From contig CAVHEM010000009.1 of NCBI GenBank assembly GCA_963635055.1, positions 9,783 to 73,782 on the forward strand: a stretch of 64,000 nt of DNA, in the 5' to 3' direction. The notes beneath the pieces were generated by a model. It saw nothing but the letters and a program-made list of their open reading frames with translations, searched no databases and was not told where the DNA came from. The stretch is from Zag111 sp963635055. Its GTDB lineage: Bacteria; Cyanobacteriota; Vampirovibrionia; Gastranaerophilales; Gastranaerophilaceae. The position numbers and the translations under genes are program-made. The first letter of the stretch is position 1. The number at the start of each line of letters is the position of its first letter. Below are positions 26,919 through 36,047 of the stretch, piece by piece.

Positions 26919-27383
26919 ATGCCATTCAGGTACAGATTACAAAAAGTTTTGGACTTTAGAATAAACCAAAAAGAAGAACAAAGAACCAGAGTTCAAAAGG
27001 CACAACAAGCGGTTAATCAGGCTGAGAATGACATAAAAAAAAATAATCAAGATATTCTTGATACAAAACAAGGAATGCGGTCGGCTGATCCAATGATGTA
27101 CGATACTTACGACAAGTTTTTGGAACATCTTTGGCAGAAGGCTGAGGAACTCGAAGCAAGACGACAAGAGTTGCAAAAAAAACTCGACGAGGAAGTTCAA
27201 AAACTCGTAAAATGTGAACAAGCAGTCAAAGTTCTTGAAAAGCACAAAGAAAAAAATAAAGAACTATACTTAGCAGAAGAAAAAGCGGCAGAATTAAAGC
27301 AATTTTCAGAGTTGGGTGTCACAAGGTTCTTTAAGAAAATTCAAGAGCAAGCGGCAGAAGAAGAATTGAATAACAATAAGTAG
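26919..27383 (+). CDS. fliJ: flagellar export chaperone FliJ
   Basis: A 154-residue, almost wholly coiled-coil protein beginning FRYRLQKVLDFRINQKEEQR, the usual FliJ opening. FliJ is the central stalk of the flagellar type III export ATPase and escorts chaperones to the export gate. The length fits. Assignment rests on the N-terminal pattern, the coiled coil and the two flagellar genes that follow, 14 and 23 bases apart. Alternative: another coiled-coil protein, unlikely in this context. Confidence 0.85.
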   Translation: MPFRYRLQKVLDFRINQKEEQRTRVQKAQQAVNQAENDIKKNNQDILDTKQGMRSADPMMYDTYDKFLEHLWQKAEELEARRQELQKKLDEEVQKLVKCEQAVKVLEKHKEKNKELYLAEEKAAELKQFSELGVTRFFKKIQEQAAEEELNNNK

Positions 27384-27397
27384 AAGGTAATAATATT

Positions 27398-28669
27398 ATG
27401 AGCGTAAATTCAACAGTATCATCAGTAAGCAGTTCATCTGCAACATCTCAAGTTTCAAAGTCTTCAAATACTGAAAGTTCAAAAAAGACTTCTGATTCTT
27501 CTTTCAAAAATGAAATGGATAAAGTTTCAACAACAGAAAAAACTGAAAAAGATACAAAAACAGAATCTAAAGAGGTAAAAGAAACCAAAGAAACCTCAAA
27601 AACTCAAAAATCAGAAGAAACAGCAAAAGCTGAAAATACAAAAGACGCAAAAGTTGATGATAAAAATACTGTTTCTGACAAAAAAGAAACCAATATTGTT
27701 GATAATAAAGAAAACTTGTTAAAAGATATTGAAAAAAATAACATTGAACTTATTAAAAATCAACAAATTTTAGATAAGAAAAACTTGTTAGGTACAGATA
27801 ATAACCTTCAACAAGAACAACAGGCTCAGCAGATTCAATTTGCTCAAGCAAACTTAAACAAAAATATTGATAATCCGATTTCTAAAAAAAATGATGTAAA
27901 AACTGTTGTAAAATCAGATAAAAAACGTGAAAATGAGTTGGATTCAATTAGTACTGAACTTGATAATGATTTACAAGTTCCGACAGATACTTCACAACTT
28001 CAAGCAACGGATAGCAATTACAATACTGATTCGTTAGTTGCTGATGAAAATAATATGTTGAATGGTAATGTCATATTCAATAATGAATTATCTAGTTTTG
28101 ATATTAACAATAATGAATTATCAAATGATATTCAACAAATGATAAATACCTCAACAATTGCTCACAATGTCGCAAGTGTTAAGGCTACTCAAGCAGTTGG
28201 AACTATGAAGTTAAATAACTCAACTAACAGTATTTCAATGACACAATCTGATGCTGAATTCTTTGTTAATTTGACTCAAAATAATGATGTTTCAATGCAA
28301 AATATTACGGCTCAGGCAACAGAAATGACCCAACAAGGTGCTGATGTTAAAGAAGTTCAACAAAATGTCAAGGTATCACAAGCGTTACTTGATGCCTTGA
28401 GTGAATCTCGTGAAAAAAATCAACCTGTAAGAATTGATTTTGATAAAGATGTTTCTGTTGTTTTAAGAGTCGGTAAAGATGGCGCCTTGGCTGCAAACTT
28501 TATCCCTGGCGATAAAGCAGTTGAGCAATATTTGAGAAATAATATTGAAACTTTGAAAAATACATTTAATGAAAACGATTTGCCGTATTCAGATTTGAGT
28601 TATTCAAACAGAGGCGGCAAACAACAACGTGAAAACCAACGTAATAGACAACAACAGCAGCAGCAATAA
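27398..28669 (+). CDS. fliK: flagellar hook-length control protein (FliK-like)
   Basis: A 423-residue Ser/Thr/Lys/Gln-rich protein. The first 300 residues are low complexity, as in FliK N-terminal rulers. The C-terminal part (about 340-405: QPVRIDFDKDVSVVLRVGKDG, then a Leu-containing helix) resembles the FliK C-terminal switch domain. It ends in a Gln run. FliK sets hook length and switches export specificity. The position between fliJ and a hook/rod gene supports the call. Sequence conservation is weak, so confidence is moderate. Confidence 0.75.
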   Translation: MSVNSTVSSVSSSSATSQVSKSSNTESSKKTSDSSFKNEMDKVSTTEKTEKDTKTESKEVKETKETSKTQKSEETAKAENTKDAKVDDKNTVSDKKETNIVDNKENLLKDIEKNNIELIKNQQILDKKNLLGTDNNLQQEQQAQQIQFAQANLNKNIDNPISKKNDVKTVVKSDKKRENELDSISTELDNDLQVPTDTSQLQATDSNYNTDSLVADENNMLNGNVIFNNELSSFDINNNELSNDIQQMINTSTIAHNVASVKATQAVGTMKLNNSTNSISMTQSDAEFFVNLTQNNDVSMQNITAQATEMTQQGADVKEVQQNVKVSQALLDALSESREKNQPVRIDFDKDVSVVLRVGKDGALAANFIPGDKAVEQYLRNNIETLKNTFNENDLPYSDLSYSNRGGKQQRENQRNRQQQQQQ

Positions 28670-28692
28670 TAAAAGGAGAGTTTAACAAAAAA

Positions 28693-29532
28693 ATGAATGA
28701 TGCTTTTATCACAGCAATAAATACCCAATATGCGACGATAAACTGGATGGACGTTATCGCCGATAACATGACAAACGTTTATACTCCAGGGTTCAAAGAA
28801 AAACAGGTAAGCTTCAAAACATTTTTAGGTGGAGCGATAAATGATGACTATAGCAAGAAAATGAGTCAAGGTAAATCTACTCCAGGGACTTCTAATGATA
28901 ACGTATTTTTGGAAGGAAAAGGCTTTTTCTTGACTAAAACTCCTGACGGCAAGAGTGTTTACACAAGACTCGGCGAATTTACTTTTGATGGTGAAGGGGT
29001 TTATAAAGCATCTAACGGGAATACTGTTCAAGGTTATATCCTTAATGATAAAGGAGAAATAATGCAAGGGACTAAACCTATAAGTGCTGATTTGTACCAA
29101 GAAACCGCATTGAAAGGCGGAGCATTAGATATTCCGACAACTAATATCAAAATGTGGATTGACCCGAACAACGGTAAATATTTAGGTAAGTATGACGAAT
29201 ACGAAATTCAAAAAGACGGAACAATTGTTGGTAAGGCTGAAAACGGAAAAAAAGTTGTTCCATTATATAGGATTACAACAAGAAATTTCCATAATGCAGC
29301 AGGTTTGTATGAATACAAAGACGGAATGTTTTTAGAAACTGAAGAATCAGGTAAACCTGTTTTAGGTTGTGGTGAAATTCGTTCCGGTTTATTAGAACTT
29401 TCTAATGCTGATTTTAAGGGAAATATTTCATACTACAAAATGGCAAAATTACAGATGGAAGTGGTTAATAAACTTATTTCATCAAACAAAGAATTACTAC
29501 AACAAGCAATGCAAATGGTTAGTAGTTCTTAA
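28693..29532 (+). CDS. flagellar hook/basal-body rod protein (FlgE/FlgF/FlgG family)
   Basis: A 279-residue protein. The N-terminus (INTQYATINWMDVIADNMTN VYTPGFK) matches the rod/hook N-terminal helix and its ANVNTPGFK-type motif. GKGFFLTKTPDGKSVYTRLGEF is the typical central segment, and the last 40 residues form the paired C-terminal helix (SNADFKGNISYYKMAKLQM). The size suits FlgF/FlgG better than full FlgE, but the place after fliK is where flgE often stands; I leave the symbol open. It is exported through the flagellar type III apparatus without a signal peptide. Confidence 0.85.
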   Translation: MNDAFITAINTQYATINWMDVIADNMTNVYTPGFKEKQVSFKTFLGGAINDDYSKKMSQGKSTPGTSNDNVFLEGKGFFLTKTPDGKSVYTRLGEFTFDGEGVYKASNGNTVQGYILNDKGEIMQGTKPISADLYQETALKGGALDIPTTNIKMWIDPNNGKYLGKYDEYEIQKDGTIVGKAENGKKVVPLYRITTRNFHNAAGLYEYKDGMFLETEESGKPVLGCGEIRSGLLELSNADFKGNISYYKMAKLQMEVVNKLISSNKELLQQAMQMVSSS

Positions 29533-29565
29533 TAAAATATTTGTGATAACGTTAAACTCCATTAC

Positions 29566-29593
29566 AAAAGAGGCGAAAGCCTCTTTCTTTTTT
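29566..29593 (+). terminator. terminator of the flagellar cluster
   Basis: AAAAGAGGC, GAAA tetraloop, GCCTCTTTCTTTT. Confidence 0.9.
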
Positions 29594-29661
29594 GTAAATT
29601 TATTTACATTTGCTCAAATAGATTGTATCATTGGAATATAGTCAGAATAAAGAGGAAAATA

Positions 29662-30096
29662 ATGGAAAATTTAGTTATTGCAATTGGTTCAGATCATGGT
29701 GGATTTGAATATAAAAATTTAATAAGTGACCATTTAAAACAAAAGGGTATTGATGTTATTGATGTCGGTACTTATTCTAAAGATTCTTGCGATTATCCTG
29801 AAATAGCAAGAAAAGTTACCGCTAATATTTCAGAAAACAAGGCTCAAAAAGGAATTTTAATTTGCGGTTCCGGTATTGGAATGTCTATTGTTGCAAACAA
29901 AACAAAAGGGATTAGAGCGGCATTATGCTCTGAAACAACATCTGCAAGGTTATCAAGACAACATAACAATTCAAATGTATTATGTATGGGACAACGTTTG
30001 ATAGGCGAAACTATGGCATTAGAAATCGTAGACACTTGGCTGGATACAGAGTTCTTGGGTGGAAGACACCAACATAGAGTTGATATTATTGAATAG
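29662..30096 (+). CDS. rpiB: ribose-5-phosphate isomerase B
   Basis: A 144-residue RpiB/LacA-type isomerase that interconverts ribose-5-P and ribulose-5-P in the pentose phosphate pathway. GSDHGGFEYK and the catalytic-Cys segment ILICGSGIGMSI are intact, and SRQHNNSNVLCMGQR is the usual late motif. The frame opens at 29623, but ATG 29662 with AGAGGA ahead gives the family start. It is followed by rsfS 13 bases later. Confidence 0.95.
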   Translation: MENLVIAIGSDHGGFEYKNLISDHLKQKGIDVIDVGTYSKDSCDYPEIARKVTANISENKAQKGILICGSGIGMSIVANKTKGIRAALCSETTSARLSRQHNNSNVLCMGQRLIGETMALEIVDTWLDTEFLGGRHQHRVDIIE

Positions 30097-30109
30097 AAAG
30101 GTTTAAAAT

Positions 30110-30505
30110 ATGGAAATAGATTCGCATAAATTTGCTTGTGCAATTGCACAGTTTTTAGATGATAAATTGGCAAAAGATATTGTCATTTTAAATATTAGCA
30201 ATGTTTCATCTCTTGCTGATTATTTTGTAATAGTTACCGGTGATTCAACTCCGCAAGTTAAGGCTTTGATGGAAACAGTTAAGGATAATGTTAAAACTAA
30301 ATTAGGAAAACTCCCGTTGAGAATTGAAAACGACTCAAAAAGTCGCTGGAATTTGCTTGATTACGGAGATGTTGTTGTTCATATTCTGCATAAAGAAGAC
30401 CGTGAAACTTACGCAATCGAGAAATTTTGGAATCATGCATATAGTGTTACAGAAGATGAATGGCGTGAAGTTGGTAAAGAATACAGTGAATATGCTAATA
30501 AGTAA
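30110..30505 (+). CDS. rsfS: ribosome silencing factor RsfS
   Basis: A 131-residue protein of the RsfS/Iojap/YbeB family. It binds ribosomal protein L14 and blocks subunit joining when nutrients fall. The core LADYFVIVTGDSTPQVKAL and the segment WNLLDYGDVVVHILHKEDRE are diagnostic. Linked to rpiB with a 13-base gap and followed by a terminator. Confidence 0.95.
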   Translation: MEIDSHKFACAIAQFLDDKLAKDIVILNISNVSSLADYFVIVTGDSTPQVKALMETVKDNVKTKLGKLPLRIENDSKSRWNLLDYGDVVVHILHKEDRETYAIEKFWNHAYSVTEDEWREVGKEYSEYANK

Positions 30506-30508
30506 TGA

Positions 30509-30536
30509 GAAAGAGGTCATAAAGACCTCTTTTTTA
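30509..30536 (+). terminator. rpiB-rsfS terminator
   Basis: AAGAGGTC (30511-30518), ATAAA loop region, GACCTCTT (30524-30531) and a T run. Confidence 0.9.
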
Positions 30537-30563
30537 TTGAAATTTTTATCTGATTTTTAGCAA

Positions 30564-31988
30564 TTAAACTCTAGCGTTAATCGTTTTATCCAAAAACTCA
30601 GTCATTGCTTTTTTGAATTGTTCAGACTCAGCCTGCGTAGGAGCCTCAAAACGCAACGTAAATACCGGTTCGGTATTACTTTGTCTAATTAGAGCAAAAC
30701 CACCCTCAAAAACGATTCTCATACCGTCTAGTGTGACAATATCTTTTATCTTAGAACCAAACATATCAGGGTTAGATTTTACTTCATTTTTCATTGCTTC
30801 TAATACTTCTTTTTTCAATGGATTTGGGCAAGGAAAACGAACTTCATCACTTGTAAATACTTGAGTGAATGGTTTCAAAACTTCATCAATTGTGAAATTA
30901 GGGTTGATTTTTTTATTTTTTGCAATAATTTCAATCATTCTGCAGCCGGCATAAATAGCATCATCAAAACCGTAGTATCTATCTTTAAAGAATGTATGAC
31001 CACTCATTTCACCGCCTAATACCGCATTTGTTTCTTTCATCTTGCCTTTAATGTAACCGTGACCGGTTTTACACATAATTGCATTTCCGCCGGCTTTATT
31101 AATAGTATCAAACAAGACTTGAGAACATTTAACCTCAGACACAACGGTTGGTTTTTGATCAATGATGTCCATTGCATAAATTAAGAGCAATTTATCACCA
31201 GTTAATGGTTTTCCATGTGAATCTACAACGCCGATTCTGTCGCTATCGCCATCATAAGCAATTCCGACATCTGCATTATTTTCAACAACTGTTTTTGAAA
31301 GTGTTTCAAGAGTTGATAAAACGCTTGGATTTGGGTGATGGTTTGGAAATCTTCCATCAGGCTCAGAGAAAAGTTCAATAACTTCACAACCGAGTTCTTT
31401 GTATAATTTAGGTCCTACGATACCACCTGTTGCGTTGGCACTATCAACTACAACCTTGATTCCAACTCCAACTTTACCGAAAGATTTTTTCATTTCGTTA
31501 ATGTATTCGTCAATAATTTCTGTTTTGTAGTTATAATCGTTCAATTTTTCAGGTAAATCAGACCATTTTGCATAAGTTTCTTCTTTAACTTCTTTGATTT
31601 GAGCCTCATTCAAAGATTGATGGTTAAATGTCATTTTCAAGCCATTGTACTCACTAGGGTTATGGCTTGCAGTAATAATCATTGCACCATCAAGATTGTG
31701 AGCAAATTCAGAATAATAACCGATAGGAGTCGGCGCTAAACCTAAGTCCTCAATGTGACCAACTTTTGAGTTAGTCAATCCGTTTAGAATTGCTCGTTTA
31801 AGGCTTGGTGAATGTAATCTTGCGTCCATACAAACACTAATCTTCAAGTTTTCAGGCTGTTTTTGAGTTTGTTTTGAAAGCCAAGAGGTGTAACCGATTG
31901 CGATGTTATAAAAGAGTTCTTCGGTTATGTCATCATTATAAATTCCTCGAATATCATTTTTTCCAAATGCGTGTTCATATTTTTGCAT
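30564..31988 (-). CDS. phosphomannomutase/phosphoglucomutase
   Basis: A 474-residue alpha-D-phosphohexomutase. The phosphoserine loop is TASHNPSEYNG, the metal loop is DGDSDRIG, the sugar-binding loop is GGEMSGH, and the phosphate-binding C-terminal domain (RQSNTEP) is present. It moves phosphate between C6 and C1 of mannose or glucose, feeding nucleotide-sugar synthesis. The overall pattern follows AlgC/ManB-type bifunctional enzymes. It is divergent from the permease gene; AGGAG lies upstream of the ATG. Confidence 0.92.
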   Translation of the reverse strand: MQKYEHAFGKNDIRGIYNDDITEELFYNIAIGYTSWLSKQTQKQPENLKISVCMDARLHSPSLKRAILNGLTNSKVGHIEDLGLAPTPIGYYSEFAHNLDGAMIITASHNPSEYNGLKMTFNHQSLNEAQIKEVKEETYAKWSDLPEKLNDYNYKTEIIDEYINEMKKSFGKVGVGIKVVVDSANATGGIVGPKLYKELGCEVIELFSEPDGRFPNHHPNPSVLSTLETLSKTVVENNADVGIAYDGDSDRIGVVDSHGKPLTGDKLLLIYAMDIIDQKPTVVSEVKCSQVLFDTINKAGGNAIMCKTGHGYIKGKMKETNAVLGGEMSGHTFFKDRYYGFDDAIYAGCRMIEIIAKNKKINPNFTIDEVLKPFTQVFTSDEVRFPCPNPLKKEVLEAMKNEVKSNPDMFGSKIKDIVTLDGMRIVFEGGFALIRQSNTEPVFTLRFEAPTQAESEQFKKAMTEFLDKTINARV

Positions 31989-32013
31989 AATTCACTTCTC
32001 CTATTATTTAGAC

Positions 32014-32019
32014 TATAAT
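32014..32019 (+). promoter_or_regulatory. -10 box almost touching the permease start
   Basis: TATAAT at 32014-32019 lies 11 bases before the ATG at 32031, so transcription should start within about five bases of it. No ribosome site is present. Confidence 0.5.
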
Positions 32020-32030
32020 TAAATCATACC

Positions 32031-32915
32031 ATGAAAAACTTATTAAAAAATTTGGCAAATAATCAAAATCTGGCAATAACAATCTTTTTGTTGCCCGCAC
32101 TACTTGGAACCTTGATATTTATTATTATTCCTGTAATTTGCTCATTTGGTTTAAGTTTTGCTAAGTGGGATTTACTTAATCCAATAACATTTGTTAGTTT
32201 AGAAAATTATAAAAATTTGTTTAACGATAAAGTTTTTTATCAAACATTAGCAAATACAATAGTTTTTGCAATTTCGACTTCGGTTTTCGGAGTTATTATT
32301 CCGCTGATTTTAGCCTCTGTTTTGAATTCCAAAATTCGAGGAAGTGAGTTTTTTAAAACTGCATATTTTCTACCATTTATTACCCCAATGATAGTTATAG
32401 GTATTGTTTGGGGCTGGATATTTGACCCAAATATTGGACTGTTAAATAAACTTTTACATTTACATATCAATTGGCTTTATGATGTGAAATATGCCCTACC
32501 GGCGCTAATTGCAGTTTCTGTCTGGAAGCTTATCGGATATAATATGATAATTTTCCTTTCGACTTTATCTTCAATTTCACAAAGTTTGTTTGAGGCTGCA
32601 AAAATTGACGGAGCAAATTCAATTCAAACTTTTCGCCATGTAACGATTCCAATGTTATCGCCAACAATATTTTTTGTCGTGATAATCACGACTATAAGTT
32701 CATTTCAGGTGTTTGACTTGATTTATTTGATGACTCAGGGCGGACCATTCAATAGTACAAATGTTTTGGTTTATTCGATTTATCAAAACGCTTTTGAGTA
32801 TTTCAATGTTGGAAAGGCTAGTGCGATTGCTTATGTTTTATTTGCGATAATTCTTGTTTTAACCCTTCTACAGTGGAAATTCCGCAAAAAAATTGTCTAT
32901 AATGAAATAGATTAG
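32031..32915 (+). CDS. ABC sugar transporter permease (MalF/UgpA type)
   Basis: A 294-residue inner-membrane protein with six predicted helices. The EAA loop, where the ATPase docks, is EAAKIDGANSIQTFRHVTIP. The pattern NYKNLF...LANTIVFA is typical of the first of two permeases in carbohydrate importers (family CUT1). No second permease, binding protein or ATPase gene lies nearby, so its partners must be elsewhere. The substrate is unknown. No ribosome site is seen; the transcript is probably leaderless. Confidence 0.9.
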   Translation: MKNLLKNLANNQNLAITIFLLPALLGTLIFIIIPVICSFGLSFAKWDLLNPITFVSLENYKNLFNDKVFYQTLANTIVFAISTSVFGVIIPLILASVLNSKIRGSEFFKTAYFLPFITPMIVIGIVWGWIFDPNIGLLNKLLHLHINWLYDVKYALPALIAVSVWKLIGYNMIIFLSTLSSISQSLFEAAKIDGANSIQTFRHVTIPMLSPTIFFVVIITTISSFQVFDLIYLMTQGGPFNSTNVLVYSIYQNAFEYFNVGKASAIAYVLFAIILVLTLLQWKFRKKIVYNEID

Positions 32916-33021
32916 TGTAATATCTCTTAACATTTGCTTTGATATTTTAAAGTTTTGGCTAAACATTTCCGATAAATAATCTGTAAGATACCATTAAATC
33001 AACACGGGGTGTGTATAGATT

Positions 33022-33168
33022 ATGTTTGAAGATCTAAAAAGACGAGAGCTTATAGAAGCACTAAAAAGTTTAATTGAAAAAGCCGAGGCTGAAACAGACG
33101 AAAAAGATAGCGACATTTATTGCGAATTTATGAAAGGTATGATTTTAAATACATACAGCACAAATTAG
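33022..33168 (+). CDS. small acidic protein, 48 aa
   Basis: A short frame from ATG 33022 to TAG 33166-33168 encodes 48 charged residues starting MFEDLKRRELIEALKSLIEK, likely one long helix followed by a short tail. GGGGTG lies about 11 bases upstream. It fills an otherwise empty 299-base gap between the permease and the disulfide reductase. The family is not recognised; the coding call rests on amphipathic composition and ribosome site. Confidence 0.5.
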   Translation: MFEDLKRRELIEALKSLIEKAEAETDEKDSDIYCEFMKGMILNTYSTN

Positions 33169-33214
33169 TAATTTAGGCAATGTGAATTTCTATTGATTTT
33201 TATAGAATTTTACT

Positions 33215-34570
33215 ATGAATATTGTTGTGATAGGCGGAGTTGCCGCAGGAGCAAAAGCTGCCGCTAAAATTAAACGTTTACTACCTGATTCAAGTGTAAA
33301 AATATTTACCGATGATACACATGTTTCGTATTCATCGTGTGGTTTACCCTTTTATATTCAAGGTAATTTCAAAGATTACAGAAGTCTGCTTGTGCGATCT
33401 GTGGAAGAATTTAATCAAGCGGGAATTGATGTATATTTAGAACATCGAGTCACAAAAATTGATATAAAATCACAATCTTTGACTGTACAAAACAAACTCA
33501 ACAGTATTTGTGTCCCTTATGACCGCTTAATTATAGCAACAGGCGCAAGACCAATTATACCAAATATTAAGGGGGTAAGTGATTTTGAAAACATTTATAC
33601 CGTGCGAAAAATTGAAGATGGTATAAAAATTAGAGAACAAATGCTCAAGAGTAAAAACGCTGTCATCGTTGGTGGCGGGTTTATCGGGCTTGAATTGCTT
33701 GAAGCGTTTGTCAAAAATGGTCTGAATGTTACACTGCTAGAACGTGGTGACAAGATTATGCCTTCCTTTGACCCTGAAATTTCTGATGTAATCAAAAAAC
33801 AAATAGAACTTGCAAATGAAGATAATTTTCAAATATTAACCAGTGAATCACTTGTTGAAATTCGTGGTGAAAATGGACTTGCGACAAGTGTTTTAACCTC
33901 ATCAGGTCAAGAAATTGCGGCTGATATAATTGTTCTATGTGTTGGGGTTTATCCAAACAGTGAAATTGCACGTGATGCAGGGATTGTAATAGGAAAAACC
34001 GGAGCAATTAAGGTTAATAAACTTATGCAGACCTCGGTTGCAAATATTTATGCCTGTGGTGATTGCAGTGAAGAACCACACCTGATTAACGGAAAATCTG
34101 TATGGGTTCCTCTTGGTTCAACGGCAAATAAAGAAGGTCGATGTGCCGCGTTAAATGCTGCAGGAGTTTACACTGTATTTGAAGGGGTTTTAAGTTCTTC
34201 TGTCACTCGTTGTCTTAATACTACAATGTCAATGACAGGATTTACCGAAAAAGTCGCTCGAGAATATGGCTACACTCCGGTCACAGTAACAGTTAACAAG
34301 CATGATATGGTTGGCTATATGCCGGAAGCCGGTGAAATTACGCTGAAAATTGTTGCCGATAAAGCGACAGGCTTGCTATTAGGTGGTCAGGCAGTTGGTT
34401 CAATTGGTGCAGATAAGCGCATAAACACACTAGCAACCGCTCTTGTCGGTAGATTGACGGTTAAAGAATTTGCAGCAAATGATTTGACGTATTCGCCACC
34501 ATTTTCAACGACCATTGACCCGTTACTTGATGCAATGAATATTCTATCTTCAAGACTATCCGAAAGTTAA
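33215..34570 (+). CDS. CoA-disulfide reductase / NADH oxidase family FAD oxidoreductase
   Basis: A 451-residue pyridine nucleotide-disulfide oxidoreductase. The FAD-binding GGVAAGAKAAAK is at the N-terminus. The single redox Cys is in SYSSCGLPFYI (near residue 43), the hallmark of CoA-disulfide reductases and NADH oxidases. The NAD site is VIVGGGFIGLELLEA, and the late FAD motif is IYACGDC. Roles could be CoA thiol balance, oxygen or peroxide removal, or polysulfide reduction. No ribosome site precedes the ATG, and a TATAGAAT-like box lies only about 7 bases away. Its stop abuts that of the convergent gene. Confidence 0.88.
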   Translation: MNIVVIGGVAAGAKAAAKIKRLLPDSSVKIFTDDTHVSYSSCGLPFYIQGNFKDYRSLLVRSVEEFNQAGIDVYLEHRVTKIDIKSQSLTVQNKLNSICVPYDRLIIATGARPIIPNIKGVSDFENIYTVRKIEDGIKIREQMLKSKNAVIVGGGFIGLELLEAFVKNGLNVTLLERGDKIMPSFDPEISDVIKKQIELANEDNFQILTSESLVEIRGENGLATSVLTSSGQEIAADIIVLCVGVYPNSEIARDAGIVIGKTGAIKVNKLMQTSVANIYACGDCSEEPHLINGKSVWVPLGSTANKEGRCAALNAAGVYTVFEGVLSSSVTRCLNTTMSMTGFTEKVAREYGYTPVTVTVNKHDMVGYMPEAGEITLKIVADKATGLLLGGQAVGSIGADKRINTLATALVGRLTVKEFAANDLTYSPPFSTTIDPLLDAMNILSSRLSES

Positions 34571-35890
34571 TTACTGTTGCAATTTGTAGATATATCTGGC
34601 GACCGCTTCTCCCATTGCAAAACAGTTTGCTTGTACACGTAATGCGCCTTGTGATAGGTAATCTGCGGATAAACATCTGCCAACAACAAACAAGTTGTCG
34701 TAATCTGCAGCCATCAAACTTTCTATAGGTAATTGATATTCTCCGTCAAGTTCTAGAGTTGAACTGTTTTTATCCTTTGAGTGAACATCAACCGGATAAT
34801 TTGAAATAAGTGCAGGATTTTCAAATTTTTTGCCGGAACGTAAATCGTCAATAGTGTAAACATACTTGCCTTTTACCCTATTTGAAACTCTTACGCCCAT
34901 TCCGTCAGAAATGTTTGAAATAAATGCTTTTTCAAACCCAACAAGGTATTCTTTGCAAAATTTGGATAGTCTGAAAATGCTTGTTCTACCTTCAATTAAG
35001 GCTTTGCTAATATCTTGAGTCATATTCGGATTAAGATTTTCGATAATACGAGGACAGTTAAACGCAATCGTGGACGGCATTCCCGCTACTGTAAACACTT
35101 GAAAATAGTTTCTATCAGCATCTTTTAGCGTTCCATTTTGAACCGCTTTGTCAAATAACGGTGCTAAAGCCCACTTCTTGTTGTCGTCCCAAGTGTATGC
35201 CGTTGATAAATGAGGAATTCCGTTTATATGCTCAAAAGTCGTCACATTACGGTCTTTGTCAATAGAAACAAGCCATTTGCCAAACTTTTCAATATCAACA
35301 CCGCTCATCAAAAATCTTAGGCTCATCGGTTGAAAATCAGCAGAATCATCTAAAAATTCACAGTTAACTTTTTTTGAAAAATCAGCATTGCCTGTTGCAT
35401 CTACAATATACTTCGTTTCGATACATACCGATAAAGTATTATCAAAAGATAATGAATTATTATCCGTATATATCGAGTAGTTATATGAAGATAATATTGT
35501 GGAGTTGATGTTCAATTTATGAATATTTTTATCTTCAATTTTAACATTTGTAACCTCAGTATTAAATCTAATATCTACATCAACCGAACTAAGCATTTCA
35601 TCTAGTGCGATTTTAGCGATTTCAGGGTTAAACCAGCCAATATTGCCTTGATAAGTAGTTTGTCCGCCCATTTCAGCCATTTTAAGCGCAAAAGACTTGT
35701 AAAAAGCGTTATTTATCTGATGATTACCAACATTCATGACCGGTACAACAAGATTAGAAGTGATAGCACCACCCAGTGTAGAACTCCGCTCAATAAGCAA
35801 TGTCTTTAAGCCTAACAGTCCTGAAATATATGCTGCTGCACAACCGGCTGTACCTCCACCAATAATAACTATATCGTACGTTTTTGTCAT
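34571..35890 (-). CDS. FAD-dependent oxidoreductase (FAD_oxidored family)
   Basis: A 439-residue flavoprotein. The N-terminus VIIGGGTAGCAAAYISGLLG is a Rossmann FAD site, and TLGGAITSNLV follows. The C-terminal DNLFVVGRCLSADYLSQGALR is the second FAD contact typical of the FAD_oxidored/GlcD-like group. No heme or Fe-S motif is visible. The substrate is unknown. The TTG at 35908 is rejected as start because AGGAGA sits between it and the ATG at 35890. A moderate promoter (TTGCAC, 18 bases, TATCAT) precedes it on the minus strand. It converges on the preceding reductase with no gap or terminator. Confidence 0.85.
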   Translation of the reverse strand: MTKTYDIVIIGGGTAGCAAAYISGLLGLKTLLIERSSTLGGAITSNLVVPVMNVGNHQINNAFYKSFALKMAEMGGQTTYQGNIGWFNPEIAKIALDEMLSSVDVDIRFNTEVTNVKIEDKNIHKLNINSTILSSYNYSIYTDNNSLSFDNTLSVCIETKYIVDATGNADFSKKVNCEFLDDSADFQPMSLRFLMSGVDIEKFGKWLVSIDKDRNVTTFEHINGIPHLSTAYTWDDNKKWALAPLFDKAVQNGTLKDADRNYFQVFTVAGMPSTIAFNCPRIIENLNPNMTQDISKALIEGRTSIFRLSKFCKEYLVGFEKAFISNISDGMGVRVSNRVKGKYVYTIDDLRSGKKFENPALISNYPVDVHSKDKNSSTLELDGEYQLPIESLMAADYDNLFVVGRCLSADYLSQGALRVQANCFAMGEAVARYIYKLQQ

Positions 35891-36047
35891 GATAAAAAAT
35901 CTCCTCAAGGTAATTTCTTATATGATATTCCATGTTGGTCTGATGGTGCAAATAATTTACAAATCATGATTATTTGAAAATGTGAAAAATTTTTGTATAC
36001 CAAAAATAATTCGCTGCGATATATTCCAATAATATTTGTTTGATTTT

